64,000 nt of DNA from an uncultured Bacteroidales bacterium (GCA_947306365.1 CAMZGD010000001.1:183598-247597), one strand, 5' to 3'. Shown: positions 7,815 to 17,073, numbered from the stretch's first letter. Translations and numbers: made by a program. Notes: a model not told the origin generated them from the sequence alone.

Positions 7815-9290
7815 ATGGCCAAGAGCGAAAAGAGACAGCAGCGCGTGAACATCGATGCGATCGCCGACGATTTCGGCGGTCGCAAGCCTCCTCAGGCCAT
7901 CGACATCGAGGAGGCCGTCCTCGGTGCGCTGCTGCTGGAACCGGAAGTCGTTCCCGACGTCCTGGACCAGGTGCAGCCTGAATGCTTCTACAAGGACAGC
8001 CACAAGAAGATTTTCGAGGCGATCACCAAGCTGTCGGGCCGGAACGACCCGGTGGACATCTTTTCGGTCTCCGACGAGCTGGCCAAGGACGGCGCGCTCG
8101 ACGAGGTGGGCGGAATGGCCTACCTCAGCCAGCTTTCCACGAAGATCGGCGCTGCCGCCCACGTGGAGTACCACACCAAGGTGCTCCTTCAGAAATACCT
8201 GCAGCGGGAACTGATCGCCATCTCCTATGAAGTGCAGAAAGCGGCCTTCGACGACACGCTGCCGGTCGACGACTTGATCAACAGCGCCGAGGAGAAGGTC
8301 TTCACGCTGGCCCAGCGCAACGTCCGCAACGAGACCAAGCCGATTCTCTCGGTCATCAACCGGGCCCTCGACCAGATCGAGACCAACCAGCAGCGCGAGG
8401 ACGGGCTGAGCGGCGTGCCTTCCGGCTACACCGGCATCGACCGGGTGACCTTCGGATGGCAGAAGGCCGACCTGATCATCCTGGCGGCACGGCCTTCCGT
8501 CGGTAAGACGGCCTTCGTGCTGACCATGGCCCGCAATATGGTGGTGGACCACCATATCCCCGTGGCTTTCTTCTCGCTCGAGATGCCCGACACGCAGCTC
8601 GTGACCCGCATCATGGTCAGCGAGACCGGCCTTCCTTCCGAAAAGCTGCGCGGCGCCAAGAAAATGTCGCAGAGCGAGTGGAACCAGCTGCACGACGGCC
8701 TGAACAAGCTGTCGCGGTCCCCGCTCTGGATCGACGACACGCCGTCGCTCTCCATCTACGAGTTCCGTTCGAAGGCCCGCCGGCTGGTGAACAAGCAGCA
8801 CGTCCAGCTCATCATCATCGACTATCTGCAGCTGATGACCGGCCCGCCCGAGCTCAAGGGGATGCGTGAGCAGGAAGTGGCCTCCATTTCCCGTTCGCTG
8901 AAGGCCATCGCCAAGGAACTCAATGTGCCGATCATCGCGCTGAGCCAGCTCAACCGTTCGGTCGAGATCCGCGGCGGCAACAAGCGGCCGCAGCTGAGCG
9001 ACCTCCGCGAGTCGGGCGCCATCGAACAGGACGCCGACATCGTGATGTTCATCCACCGTCCCGATTTCGTGGGCGTGCAGGATGAGGACAGCGTCCCGGG
9101 CGAAACGGACCTGATCATCGCCAAGCACAGGAACGGCGCGGTCTGCGACGTCAAGATGCGCTTCCTCAAGGACGAGGTGAAGTTCGTCGACTACAACGAC
9201 CGTTCGTTCGCGGAACCGGTACAGGCTTCCTATCGGGACGTGCAGTCCAAGATGAACATGTTCAGTCCGAACGACGAGTTCGACCTTTGA
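7815..9290 (+). CDS. dnaB: replicative DNA helicase DnaB
   Basis: Encodes 491 residues. The N-terminal DnaB domain (about 28-130, EAVLGALLLEPEVVPDVLD) is followed by a linker and a RecA-like ATPase domain starting near residue 190. The Walker A motif ARPSVGKT, the Walker B strand LIIIDYLQLM, the sensor segment IIALSQLNRSVE and the arginine-containing ESGAIEQDADIVMFIHRP are all intact. No intein or insert is seen. DnaB unwinds the fork as a hexamer on the lagging strand. Its stop is followed 11 nt later by the start of the RseC-like gene, linking replication and Rnf genes on one transcript. Confidence 0.98.
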   Translation: MAKSEKRQQRVNIDAIADDFGGRKPPQAIDIEEAVLGALLLEPEVVPDVLDQVQPECFYKDSHKKIFEAITKLSGRNDPVDIFSVSDELAKDGALDEVGGMAYLSQLSTKIGAAAHVEYHTKVLLQKYLQRELIAISYEVQKAAFDDTLPVDDLINSAEEKVFTLAQRNVRNETKPILSVINRALDQIETNQQREDGLSGVPSGYTGIDRVTFGWQKADLIILAARPSVGKTAFVLTMARNMVVDHHIPVAFFSLEMPDTQLVTRIMVSETGLPSEKLRGAKKMSQSEWNQLHDGLNKLSRSPLWIDDTPSLSIYEFRSKARRLVNKQHVQLIIIDYLQLMTGPPELKGMREQEVASISRSLKAIAKELNVPIIALSQLNRSVEIRGGNKRPQLSDLRESGAIEQDADIVMFIHRPDFVGVQDEDSVPGETDLIIAKHRNGAVCDVKMRFLKDEVKFVDYNDRSFAEPVQASYRDVQSKMNMFSPNDEFDL

Positions 9291-9301
9291 CGGGAACCGA
9301 T

Positions 9302-9736
9302 ATGGCCAGGGAACGCATCGAACACGAAGGTAGGGTCGTCGCCGTCGACAAGGACTACATTTCCGTCGAGATCGTGAACAAGTCCGCCTGCGCCTCCTGC
9401 CACGCAAAAGGGGTGTGCGGCGCTTCCGACGAAGCGGTCAAGGTGGTGGAGATCGCCCAGGACCTGACGACGCTCGCCGCCGACTATCAGATCGGCGAAA
9501 CCGTCAACGTGGTAATGAGTCCGGCAATGGGCACGCAGGCCGTCTGGCTGGCCTATGTGGTGCCCCTCATCGTCCTGATGGCCGCAATCCTCGTCTTTTC
9601 GCTGTGCGGCGCCGGGGAACTCCTCATGGGCCTCGGGTCGCTCGGCGCCGTCGCCCTGTACTATCTGGGCGTGTTCCTTTTCAGAAACAGAATTTCCAAA
9701 ATATTTATCTTTTCAATCGAAAAACAACCTGAATGA
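9302..9736 (+). CDS. RseC/MucC-like SoxR-reducing system membrane protein
   Basis: Encodes 144 residues from the ATG at 9302; an in-frame TTG at 9287 is a weaker alternative because it overlaps the dnaB stop. The N-terminal soluble part holds the cysteine cluster CASCHAKGVCG (about residues 27-37), characteristic of the RseC family. Two hydrophobic segments follow (about 78-97 and 103-126). RseC proteins commonly accompany Rnf/Rsx operons and are linked to keeping SoxR reduced, possibly by passing electrons from the Rnf complex. The stop overlaps the rnfB start by 4 nt (ATGA), a strong sign of co-translation with the complex. Confidence 0.85.
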   Translation: MARERIEHEGRVVAVDKDYISVEIVNKSACASCHAKGVCGASDEAVKVVEIAQDLTTLAADYQIGETVNVVMSPAMGTQAVWLAYVVPLIVLMAAILVFSLCGAGELLMGLGSLGAVALYYLGVFLFRNRISKIFIFSIEKQPE

Positions 9737-10593
9737 CTGGAACTATTCTTTTTACAATTGCCTGTCTGGTTGCGCTCGGACTGCTGTTCGCCGTCGTGCT
9801 CTATTTCGTGGCGCAGAAGTTCAAGGTCGAGGAAGACCCGCGGATCGGGCTGGTCGAATCGATCCTTCCCGGCGCGAACTGCGGCGGCTGCGGGCATGCG
9901 GGTTGCCACGCTTTCGCGGAAGGCGTGGTGAAAGCGCCAGGGATGGACGGCTTTTTCTGCCCGGTGGGCGGTAATCCGGTGATGGCCAAGGTCGCCGAGG
10001 CGCTGGGCCGTGCCGTGGAGGAGAAAGCGCCGATGGTGGCGGTGGTGCGCTGCAACGGCACGCTGGCCAGTCGCGCACGGACCAACCAGTATGACGGCTA
10101 TGCCTCCTGCAAGGTGATGGCCAGCCTGTATGCCGGCGACACCGGCTGCAAGTACGGCTGCCTGGGCAAGGGCGACTGCGAAGCCGCCTGCCAGTTCGGC
10201 GCCATCCGTGTCGATCCCGAGAAAGGGATCGCCGTCGTGGACGAAGACAAGTGCACCGCCTGCGGCGCATGCGTGAAAACCTGCCCGAAGGGCATCCTCG
10301 AACTTCGTCCCAAGGGATTCAAGAACCGCCGCGTCTTCGTGTCGTGCATCAACCGCGACAAGGGCGCCGTCACCCGAAAGGCCTGCGGCGCAGGCTGCAT
10401 CGGCTGCGGAAAATGTGAGAAGACCTGCCCGTTCGGCGCCATCACGGTGGAGAACAACGTGGCGTACATCGACTTCACCAAGTGCAAGATGTGCCGCAAG
10501 TGCGTCGAAGTGTGTCCGACCCACGCCATCCACGAAGTCAATTTCCCTCCGAAACCCAAAATTGAAGAAAAGCCCAATGAAGAAAACGTTTAG
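9733..10593 (+). CDS. rnfB: Rnf electron-transport complex subunit B (iron-sulfur)
   Basis: Encodes 286 residues. An N-terminal membrane anchor (about 5-26) is followed by the RnfB 4Fe-4S motif CGGCGHAGC (about 53-61). Further ferredoxin-type cysteine sets lie at CKYGCLGKGDC, CTACGACVKTC, CGAGCIGCGKCEKTC and CKMCRKCVEVC, so several 4Fe-4S clusters are expected. RnfB takes electrons from ferredoxin in the membrane complex that couples ferredoxin:NAD+ oxidoreduction to Na+ or H+ pumping. It overlaps rnfC by 17 nt. Gene order rnfBCDGEA is the one usual in Bacteroidales. Confidence 0.96.
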   Translation: MTGTILFTIACLVALGLLFAVVLYFVAQKFKVEEDPRIGLVESILPGANCGGCGHAGCHAFAEGVVKAPGMDGFFCPVGGNPVMAKVAEALGRAVEEKAPMVAVVRCNGTLASRARTNQYDGYASCKVMASLYAGDTGCKYGCLGKGDCEAACQFGAIRVDPEKGIAVVDEDKCTACGACVKTCPKGILELRPKGFKNRRVFVSCINRDKGAVTRKACGAGCIGCGKCEKTCPFGAITVENNVAYIDFTKCKMCRKCVEVCPTHAIHEVNFPPKPKIEEKPNEENV

Positions 10594-11914
10594 AATCGGC
10601 GGTGTCCATCCCCACGACAACAAGATCTCCGCGCAGGCCGCGATCGAGGTCTTCCCTGCGGTCGAGACCGCGTATGTTTCGATGGCGCAGCATCTGGGCG
10701 CACCGGCTACGCCCGTGGTGGCGGCCGGCGACAAGGTGAAGGTGGGACAGGTGATCGCCGAACCGTCCGGTTTCATTTCCGGGTACGTGCATTCGCCCGT
10801 CTCGGGTACGGTCAAGGCCGTCGGCCCGCGGGCCGACATCGCCGGCAACCTGGTCCCGCACGTCGAGATCGCCGTCGAAGGCGACGAGTGGATGGAAGAC
10901 ATCGACCGGAGCGATACCATCGTCACGGACATTCCCTATACGCCCGAAGAAATCATCGAGAAAGTCAAGAAGGCCGGCGTGGTTGGCCTGGGCGGCGCTT
11001 CGTTCCCGACCCACGTGAAACTCGCCCCGCCGAAGGACAAGAAGGCGGAATGCCTGATCCTCAACGGTACCGAATGCGAACCCTACCTGACTTCCGACGA
11101 CCGCATCATGCGCGAGCGTCCGCAGGAGATCCTCATCGGCGGCGCCATCATGATGAAGGCCCTCGGCGTGACCCGCGGCTACGTGGGCATCGAGGAGAAC
11201 AAGCCGGCCGCCATCGCCGCGATGACCGAGGCGGCCCGCTCTTTCCCGCAGATCGAAATCGTCACGCTGAAGAAGCGCTACCCGCAGGGCGGTGAGAAAC
11301 AGCTCATCGACGCGGTCATCCGCCGGCAGGTTCCCTCCGGCGCGCTGCCGATCGACACAGGCGCCGTGGTCCAGAACGTCGGCACGTCGCTGGCCGTGTA
11401 CGAAGCCGTCCAGAAGAACAAGCCGCTCATCGACAACATCATCACGGTCACGGGCCGTTGCCTGCCCGTCCAGCACAACTACAAGGTCCGCATCGGCACG
11501 CCGATGTCGAAGATACTCGAAGTGGCGGGCGGCCTGCCCGAAGCGGCCGGCAAGGTGATCAGCGGCGGCCCGATGATGGGCCGCGCCGTCGCCAACCTCG
11601 ACGCCGCCACCGTCAAGGCCAACGGCGCCATCCTGGTCCTGACTCCGGAAGAGACGCGCCGTCGTCCCGAGTCGGCCTGCATCCGTTGTTCCAAATGTGC
11701 GTCGGCCTGTCCGATGGGTCTCGAGCCCTGGCTGCTCAACAAGCTCAGCCGGGCCGGCGGCCGCTACGACGAACTCGAGCAGGCGCGAGTCTTCGACTGC
11801 ATCGAATGCGGCTGCTGCAGCTTTACCTGCCCGGCCGGCATTCCGCTCCTCGACCTGATCCGCATCAGCAAGGCGGAAGTAATGAAGATTATGCGTAGCA
11901 GAGTAAAAAAATAG
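10577..11914 (+). CDS. rnfC: Rnf electron-transport complex subunit C
   Basis: Encodes 445 residues from the ATG at 10577 (MKKTFRIGGVHPHDNKIS), whose N-terminal motif is typical of RnfC. The NADH/FMN-binding Rossmann-like region contains GLGGASFPTHVK and the segment with LILNGTECEPYLTSDD. A SLBB-like part follows, then two C-terminal ferredoxin motifs (CIRCSKCASACPMG and CIECGCCSFTCPAG). RnfC is the NAD(H)-reacting peripheral subunit. It lacks the long repetitive C-terminal extension of the enterobacterial form. rnfD starts 4 nt after the stop. Confidence 0.96.
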   Translation: MKKTFRIGGVHPHDNKISAQAAIEVFPAVETAYVSMAQHLGAPATPVVAAGDKVKVGQVIAEPSGFISGYVHSPVSGTVKAVGPRADIAGNLVPHVEIAVEGDEWMEDIDRSDTIVTDIPYTPEEIIEKVKKAGVVGLGGASFPTHVKLAPPKDKKAECLILNGTECEPYLTSDDRIMRERPQEILIGGAIMMKALGVTRGYVGIEENKPAAIAAMTEAARSFPQIEIVTLKKRYPQGGEKQLIDAVIRRQVPSGALPIDTGAVVQNVGTSLAVYEAVQKNKPLIDNIITVTGRCLPVQHNYKVRIGTPMSKILEVAGGLPEAAGKVISGGPMMGRAVANLDAATVKANGAILVLTPEETRRRPESACIRCSKCASACPMGLEPWLLNKLSRAGGRYDELEQARVFDCIECGCCSFTCPAGIPLLDLIRISKAEVMKIMRSRVKK

Positions 11915-11918
11915 AAGA

Positions 11919-12911
11919 ATGATGAACCAACTTATCGTATCTCCTTCTCCTCACGCACATGGCCGGGAGAGCACGCAGTCGATCATGCGCGACGTGCTCA
12001 TCGCCCTGGCGCCCGCGATGCTGGTGTCGGTCCTGGCCAGCGGCTGGTCCGCGCTCGTGCTGATCCTGGCGGGCGTCGTCGCCTGCGTCCTGACGGAATT
12101 CCTCATCCAGAAATATCTGGTCAAGGGTCCGGTTACGGTCTGCGACCTGTCGGCTGCCGTCACCGGCTGCCTGCTGGCACTCAACCTGCCGCCCAACGCG
12201 CCCTGGTGGCTCGTCGTGGTCGGCGCGGTGGTGGCGATCGGCGTGGCCAAGATGACCTTCGGCGGCCTGGGCCAGAACATCTTCAACCCGGCGCTGGTGG
12301 GCCGCGTGTTCCTGCTGGTCTCCTTCCCGGTGCTTATGACGAGCTGGAACGACAGCGGCGCGATGTTCGGCATCGTCGACGCCTTCTCCGGGGCCACCCC
12401 GCTGGGCGCGGTCAAGGAAGCGCTGGCCAACGGAATGACCCTTTCCGAGATCAAAGCCGACGACCTGACCTTCAGCCAGGAGTTCTTCTTCAACATGGGC
12501 GGCTCCGCTGGTGAACTCTCGTCCGTGGCCCTGATCCTGGGCTTCATCTACCTGCTCTGCCGCCGCGTCATCAAGGCCACCATCCCGGTCACGATCCTGT
12601 GCACCGTCTTCGTGGTCTCCGGCATCTTCTGGCTGGCCAACCCCGAACGGTTCACCAATCCGGTGTTCAACATCTTCACGGGCGGCCTGCTGCTGGGTGC
12701 CATCTTCATGGCGACCGATTACGTGACCTCGCCGATGACGACGAAGGGACAGATCATCTTCGGTATCGGCATCGGCCTGATCACCGTGTTCATCCGCTAT
12801 TTCGGTTCCTATCCGGAAGGCGTCTCGTTCGCCATCCTGATCATGAACTGTACGGTTCCCCTGCTTAACAAGTATTGCAAACCGCGCCGGTTTGGGGAGG
12901 TAAGGAAATAA
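11919..12911 (+). CDS. rnfD: Rnf electron-transport complex subunit D
   Basis: Encodes 330 residues with about eight hydrophobic segments. The motif SGATPLG places the covalently flavinylated threonine at T160, as in NqrB and RnfD. The N-terminus (SPSPHAHGRESTQSIMRDV) is family-typical. RnfD carries FMN within the membrane part of the complex. An ATG-ATG start pair makes the exact first residue uncertain by one codon. Its stop overlaps the rnfG start by 1 nt. Confidence 0.96.
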   Translation: MMNQLIVSPSPHAHGRESTQSIMRDVLIALAPAMLVSVLASGWSALVLILAGVVACVLTEFLIQKYLVKGPVTVCDLSAAVTGCLLALNLPPNAPWWLVVVGAVVAIGVAKMTFGGLGQNIFNPALVGRVFLLVSFPVLMTSWNDSGAMFGIVDAFSGATPLGAVKEALANGMTLSEIKADDLTFSQEFFFNMGGSAGELSSVALILGFIYLLCRRVIKATIPVTILCTVFVVSGIFWLANPERFTNPVFNIFTGGLLLGAIFMATDYVTSPMTTKGQIIFGIGIGLITVFIRYFGSYPEGVSFAILIMNCTVPLLNKYCKPRRFGEVRK

Positions 12912-13507
12912 TGGCTGCGAAATCTTCATTCGGCAACATGGTGCTGGTGCTTTCCGGCATCTGCCTGGTGTGCTCGGCATTGCTGGGTACCGTTTACGCC
13001 GTGACCAAGGCGCCGATCGAGGCGTCCGAGGTCCAGAAAGTCAATGCGGCCATCGCCGCCGTGACGCCTTCGTTCGACAACGTGCCGTCGGAGGATGTCC
13101 GTGACGTGGAAGGTGGCCAGATATTCACCGCCCGCACCGCCGGCGAGCCGACGGGCTACGCCATCAAGGTGTCGGTGGGCGGCTTCGGCGGTCCGCTGCA
13201 GCTGATGGTCGGCTTCACGCCCGACGGCACCGTGTACAACACGTCCGTCATCTCGCATTCCGAGACGCCGGGCCTGGGCGCCAAGATCGTCGACGAGAAC
13301 TGCGCGCCCCGTTCGCAGGTCAAGGGCAAGCAGCCCGCGACCAATAAGTTGACCGTCAGCAAGGACGGTGGCGAAATCGACGCCATCACGGCTTCGACCA
13401 TCACCTCCCGTGCTTTCCTCAAGGGTGTCAATGCGGCCTACGAGGTGTTCAAGAACAACTGCATGGCAGAAGAAACCCCTAAAACTGAAGACAATGGGCA
13501 AGAATAG
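12911..13507 (+). CDS. rnfG: Rnf electron-transport complex subunit G
   Basis: Encodes 198 residues: one N-terminal membrane anchor (about 8-31) and a periplasmic FMN-binding domain. The flavinylation motif reads DAITASTITS with the acceptor threonine at T163, a variant of the usual TGAT or SGAT. GGFGGPLQLMVGF and SHSETPGLGAKI are conserved RnfG/NqrC motifs. Addition of FMN requires an ApbE flavin transferase, which is not in this window. It overlaps rnfE by 14 nt. Confidence 0.95.
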   Translation: MAAKSSFGNMVLVLSGICLVCSALLGTVYAVTKAPIEASEVQKVNAAIAAVTPSFDNVPSEDVRDVEGGQIFTARTAGEPTGYAIKVSVGGFGGPLQLMVGFTPDGTVYNTSVISHSETPGLGAKIVDENCAPRSQVKGKQPATNKLTVSKDGGEIDAITASTITSRAFLKGVNAAYEVFKNNCMAEETPKTEDNGQE

Positions 13508-14087
13508 CAAATGGCAGCTGATTGTCGACGGCATCGTCAAGAACAATCCGACTTTCGTGCTCGTCCTGGGTATGTGCCCGACGCTGGGTACGACGACCTC
13601 GGCCATCAACGGCCTGGGCATGGGCCTGGCCACGATGATCGTGCTGATTCTCTCGAACATCACCATCTCGTCGATCGCCCGCATCATCCCCGACAAGGTC
13701 CGCATCCCCTGCTACATCGTGGTGATCGCGTCGTTCGTGACCATCGTGCAGCTGCTGCTGCAGGCGTACGTGCCCGTGCTCTATGAGGCGCTGGGCATCT
13801 TCCTGCCGCTGATCGTGGTCAACTGCGTCATCCTCGGCCGTGCCGAGGCTTTCGCCAACAAGAATACCGTCGGCGACTCCGCCCTCGACGGGGTAGGCAT
13901 CGGCCTGGGCTTCACCATCGCGCTGACGGCCATCGGCCTGGTGCGCGAGATCCTGGGCAGCGGTTCGGCCTTCGGGTGGAAATTCATCCCGGGCGACGGC
14001 ATGCTGGCCTTCGTCCTGGCGCCGGGCGCGTTCATCGTGCTGGCGTATCTGATGGTTGTTTTTAGAAAGATCACGAAAAAGGCGTAA
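13494..14087 (+). CDS. rnfE: Rnf electron-transport complex subunit E
   Basis: Encodes 197 residues with six predicted membrane helices. The motif NNPTFVLVLGMCPTLGTTTSA near the N-terminus and [21 protein letters not shown] in the middle carry the paired cysteines that in RnfA/RnfE hold a 2Fe-2S cluster within the membrane. It is homologous to the last gene, rnfA, with inverted topology expected. The start is the ATG at 13494, inside the rnfG end. rnfA begins 3 nt after the stop. Confidence 0.95.
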   Translation: MGKNSKWQLIVDGIVKNNPTFVLVLGMCPTLGTTTSAINGLGMGLATMIVLILSNITISSIARIIPDKVRIPCYIVVIASFVTIVQLLLQAYVPVLYEALGIFLPLIVVNCVILGRAEAFANKNTVGDSALDGVGIGLGFTIALTAIGLVREILGSGSAFGWKFIPGDGMLAFVLAPGAFIVLAYLMVVFRKITKKA

Positions 14088-14090
14088 ACG

Positions 14091-14690
14091 ATGGAAATCT
14101 TACTTATCTTCATTTCGGCGATATTCGTCAACAATGTCGTCCTGAGCCAGTTCCTGGGCGTCTGCCCGTTCCTGGGCGTCTCCAAGAAAGTCGGTACGGC
14201 CGTCGGCATGACCGCCGCCGTGACCTTCGTGATGGCCATCGCCACGCTGGTGACCTATCTGCTCCAGTACTATGTGCTGGTTCCGCTCCACATCGAGTTC
14301 CTGCAGACGGTTAGCTTCATCCTGGTGATCGCCTCGCTCGTGCAGATGGTCGAGATCATCATCAAGAAGATCAGTCCCTCGCTCTACCAGGCGCTGGGTA
14401 TCTTCCTGCCGCTGATCACCACCAACTGCGTGGTGCTGGGCGTCGCCATCCAGGTGGTCTCGAACGAATACGATTTCGGCGCCGGCGCCCATATGCTGGG
14501 TCTCGGCCACTCGCTGCTCTTCGCCATCGCCACGGCCATCGGCTACGGCCTGGCGCTCATCCTGTTTGCGGGTATCCGCGAGCAGCTCGAACTGAGCAAT
14601 GTGCCCAAGGCCTTCAAGGGGGTTCCGATCGCCCTGCTGACCGCCGGCATCATGGCGCTCGCCTTCATGGGATTCTCGGGTCTCGTGTAA
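14091..14690 (+). CDS. rnfA: Rnf electron-transport complex subunit A
   Basis: Encodes 199 residues with six hydrophobic segments. The motifs [20 protein letters not shown] and [20 protein letters not shown] match RnfA and mirror those of rnfE. With rnfBCDGE it completes the six-subunit ion-pumping complex. The TPR gene begins 1 nt after its stop. No rnf subunit is missing or broken. Confidence 0.96.
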   Translation: MEILLIFISAIFVNNVVLSQFLGVCPFLGVSKKVGTAVGMTAAVTFVMAIATLVTYLLQYYVLVPLHIEFLQTVSFILVIASLVQMVEIIIKKISPSLYQALGIFLPLITTNCVVLGVAIQVVSNEYDFGAGAHMLGLGHSLLFAIATAIGYGLALILFAGIREQLELSNVPKAFKGVPIALLTAGIMALAFMGFSGLV

Positions 14691-14691
14691 G

Positions 14692-14976
14692 ATGAACCAC
14701 AAGACGCTTTCATTGACCGACATCGAGGCGCTTCTCCGGGCTGGCGGGCTCGAAGAGGCGCACGAGTCGTTGCGCGAGTTCGTGAAGCGGGAACCCGACA
14801 ATCCCCAGGGATGGTATATGCTGGGTACGCTCTACCGCCGCCAGCAGCTCTGGGGCGACGCCATCAATACGCTCAACAAGGCGAAACTCCTGGATCCCGA
14901 CGGTCCTGCCGACGCCGCCATCGAATCGATCTACAACATCATCCGTTTCGTCAACAAGGATTTGATGAATCCGTAA
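14692..14976 (+). CDS. small tetratricopeptide-repeat protein
   Basis: Encodes 94 residues. One clear TPR unit and parts of another are visible (NPQGWYMLGTLYRRQQLWGD, about residues 37-56, and AINTLNKAKLLDPDGPAD). There is no signal peptide or membrane segment. It starts 1 nt after rnfA, so it is probably the last gene of the rnf operon and ahead of its terminator. A partner in assembly of the complex is possible but is only inferred from position. Confidence 0.75.
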   Translation: MNHKTLSLTDIEALLRAGGLEEAHESLREFVKREPDNPQGWYMLGTLYRRQQLWGDAINTLNKAKLLDPDGPADAAIESIYNIIRFVNKDLMNP

Positions 14977-14995
14977 TCGATTCGTAGAACGAAAG

Positions 14996-15030
14996 AAAAA
15001 GCCCTTCAGCATTGCTGGAGGGCCTTTTTG
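14996..15030. terminator. bidirectional intrinsic terminator between rnf operon and glyA
   Basis: A 10-bp stem (GCCCTTCAGC / GCTGGAGGGC, one G-U pair, loop ATT) at 15001-15023 is followed by CCTTTTT on the plus strand. It is preceded by GAAAAA, which gives a T-run on the minus strand. It can end both the plus-strand rnf-TPR transcript and the minus-strand glyA transcript. Confidence 0.8.
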
Positions 15031-15046
15031 TCGTGTACTGAAACCG

Positions 15047-16327
15047 TTACCAGCGGTTCAGCGGCATTCCGTTCATCATCATCTTGACCTGGCGGCGGGT
15101 CTCTTCGATAACCTGGTCGTTCTCGACGTTGCAGAGCACCTTGTCGATCAGTTCGACGATGACCGGCATATCCTTCTCGACGAGACCGCGCGAAGTGACT
15201 GCCGGCGTACCTACGCGCAGACCGGAGGTCTGGAACGCGCTGCGGCTGTCAAACGGCACCATGTTCTTGTTGACGGTGATGCCGGCGCGGACGAGGGCCT
15301 TCTCGGCCACCTTGCCGGTAAGGTCGGGGAACTTCGGACGCAGGTCAATCAGCATCAGGTGGTTGTCGGTGCCGCCCGATACGATGAAGTAGCCCTTCTT
15401 GACGAACGCCTCGGCCAGCGCCTTGGCATTCTTCTGGACCTGGACCTGATAGTCGCGGAACTCCGGCTGCAGCGCCTCGTAGAAGGCCACGGCCTTGGCG
15501 GCGATGCAGTGTTCGAGCGGACCGCCCTGGATGCCCGGGAAGACGGCGGAGTTGATCATCGCGCTCATCTTCTTGATTTCACCCTTCGGCGTGGTGATGC
15601 CCCACGGGTTGTCGAAATCCTTGCCGATGAGGATGACGCCGCCGCGCGGACCGCGGAGGGTCTTGTGCGTGGTGGACGTCACGATGTGCGCGTATTTCAC
15701 CGGATTCTTGAGCAGGCCGGCGGCGATCAGGCCAGCCGGATGCGCCATGTCAACCATGAAGATGGCGCCCACCTTGTCGGCGATGGCGCGCATCCGTTCC
15801 CAATCCCATTCACGGGAATAGGCGGAGGCACCGCCGATGATGAGTTTCGGCTTGAATTCCAGCGCCTTGCGCTCCATGTCGTCGTAATCCACCAGACCCG
15901 TTTCCCGATTGAGCTGGTATCCGACGGCGTGGTACATCTTGCCCGACATGTTGACCGGGGAACCGTGCGTCAGGTGGCCGCCGTGCGCCAGGTCGAGGCC
16001 CATGAAGGTATCCCCCGGCTTGAGGCAGGTGAAGAACACGGCCATGTTGGCCTGCGCGCCCGAGTGCGGCTGCACGTTGGCATATTCGGCGTCAAAAAGC
16101 TTGCAGAGACGGTCGATGGCCAGTTGTTCGATCTGGTCGACCACCTCGCAACCGCCGTAATAGCGGGCACCGGGATAGCCTTCTGCGTACTTGTTGGTGC
16201 ATACGCTGCCGAGTGCCTCAAGTACCTGCTTGCTCACGAAGTTTTCGGACGCGATGAGTTCGAGGCCTTCACTCTGGCGATCCTCTTCCTTACGGATCAG
16301 GTCGGAAATTTGAACGTCTTGTTTCAT
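15047..16327 (-). CDS. glyA: serine hydroxymethyltransferase
   Basis: Encodes 426 residues. The enzyme interconverts serine and glycine with tetrahydrofolate and PLP, and is the main source of one-carbon units. The PLP lysine lies in [13 protein letters not shown]. Further family motifs are [25 protein letters not shown] and [10 protein letters not shown]. The start is the ATG at 16327 ([10 protein letters not shown]); an open frame extends 20 codons upstream through the promoter region and is rejected. It is a single-gene unit between a promoter shared with the 16422 gene and the terminator at 15001. Confidence 0.97.
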   Translation of the reverse strand: MKQDVQISDLIRKEEDRQSEGLELIASENFVSKQVLEALGSVCTNKYAEGYPGARYYGGCEVVDQIEQLAIDRLCKLFDAEYANVQPHSGAQANMAVFFTCLKPGDTFMGLDLAHGGHLTHGSPVNMSGKMYHAVGYQLNRETGLVDYDDMERKALEFKPKLIIGGASAYSREWDWERMRAIADKVGAIFMVDMAHPAGLIAAGLLKNPVKYAHIVTSTTHKTLRGPRGGVILIGKDFDNPWGITTPKGEIKKMSAMINSAVFPGIQGGPLEHCIAAKAVAFYEALQPEFRDYQVQVQKNAKALAEAFVKKGYFIVSGGTDNHLMLIDLRPKFPDLTGKVAEKALVRAGITVNKNMVPFDSRSAFQTSGLRVGTPAVTSRGLVEKDMPVIVELIDKVLCNVENDQVIEETRRQVKMMMNGMPLNRW

Positions 16328-16373
16328 ATGGTTTGACAGTTTTATATGATTTCCCAAACAGCGAATAGATTTA

Positions 16374-16400
16374 CAAAGATAAAACATTTTCCTATATTTG
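16374..16400. promoter_or_regulatory. divergent -7 elements for glyA and the methyltransferase gene
   Basis: The minus strand carries TATCTTTG (16381 to 16374), facing glyA. The plus strand carries TATATTTG (16393-16400), which is 21 nt before the ATG at 16422 and has a weak TTTA at the -33 distance (16370-16373). Both match TAnnTTTG. Confidence 0.5.
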
Positions 16401-16421
16401 TTGCCTCAATTTTGACAAATC

Positions 16422-16955
16422 ATGTTCCGGAAACGCAAAAACGACGAGCTGGGCCGCATCAGCGTAGAACAGTACAAGACGGCTGAAAAAGCGCCTTTCG
16501 TGCTGGTGCTCGACAACGTGCGCAGCCAGCACAACATCGGCTCGGCCTTTCGCACCTGCGACGCTTTCCGCGTCGAAAAGATATGCCTCTGCGGCATCTC
16601 GGCCGTTCCGCCCACGCCGGAAATCCACAAGGCGGCCCTCGGGGCGGAATTCAGCGTGGACTGGGCGCATTTCGACACGGCGCTCGAGGCGGTGACCCGG
16701 CTCCGCGCGGAAGGCTGCACCATCCTCAGCGTGGAGCAGACCGAAGGTGCGACGTCGCTCCAGGACTTCCGGCCGGAACCCGGCCGGCGCTACGCCCTGG
16801 TTTTCGGCAACGAGGTGAAAGGCGTGGCGCAGGAAGTGGTCGACGCCTCCGACGGCTGTCTGGAAATCCCGCAATACGGCACGAAACATTCGCTGAACGT
16901 GTCGGTTTCCATCGGCATCGTCCTGTGGAGCATAATTTTGAACAATTTCCGATAG
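16422..16955 (+). CDS. SpoU/TrmH-family RNA 2'-O-methyltransferase
   Basis: Encodes 177 residues, a SPOUT domain with no N-terminal substrate-binding extension. The three SpoU motifs are present: NVRSQHNIGSAFRT (motif 1, about 32-45), ALVFGNEVKGV (motif 2, about 125-135) and EIPQYGTKHSLNVSVSIGI (motif 3, about 147-165). The enzyme uses S-adenosylmethionine to methylate a ribose in tRNA or rRNA. The exact RNA target cannot be read from the sequence. It lies just upstream of tRNA-Pro, with the tRNA promoter in between. Confidence 0.9.
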   Translation: MFRKRKNDELGRISVEQYKTAEKAPFVLVLDNVRSQHNIGSAFRTCDAFRVEKICLCGISAVPPTPEIHKAALGAEFSVDWAHFDTALEAVTRLRAEGCTILSVEQTEGATSLQDFRPEPGRRYALVFGNEVKGVAQEVVDASDGCLEIPQYGTKHSLNVSVSIGIVLWSIILNNFR

Positions 16956-16972
16956 AATCTAAAAAGAATTAC

Positions 16973-16999
16973 TATATTTGCAGTCCCAATTCGGGAACT
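16973..16999 (+). promoter_or_regulatory. tRNA-Pro promoter -7 element and leader
   Basis: TATATTTG (16973-16980) is followed directly by CAGTCCCAA, the leader shared by all four tRNA genes of this window. No good -33 element is seen 19 nt upstream. Confidence 0.6.
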
Positions 17000-17073
17000 C
17001 GGGAAGTGGCGCAGTTGGCTAGCGCGCTGCGTTCGGGACGCAGAGGTCGGGTGTTCGAGTCACCTCTTCCCGA
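17000..17073 (+). tRNA. tRNA-Pro (anticodon CGG)
   Basis: A cloverleaf folds with acceptor stem CGGGAAG / CTTCCCG, a D-arm from GCGC/GCGC, anticodon stem CTGCG/CGCAG with loop TTCGGGA (anticodon CGG, proline) and a T-arm GGGTG/CACCT around TTCGAGT. The discriminator base is A and CCA is not encoded. Confidence 0.95.

Noticed and set aside
6966..9407. A very long open frame (about 810 codons) on the minus strand across the zinc-ribbon and dnaB genes
   Set aside because: It is antisense to two well-supported genes. Long antisense frames are expected from the high GC at third positions, and the translation has no recognisable domain.
16328..16421. A glycine or folate riboswitch before glyA
   Set aside because: The gap of 94 nt is shared with a divergent gene and shows no aptamer-like structure.
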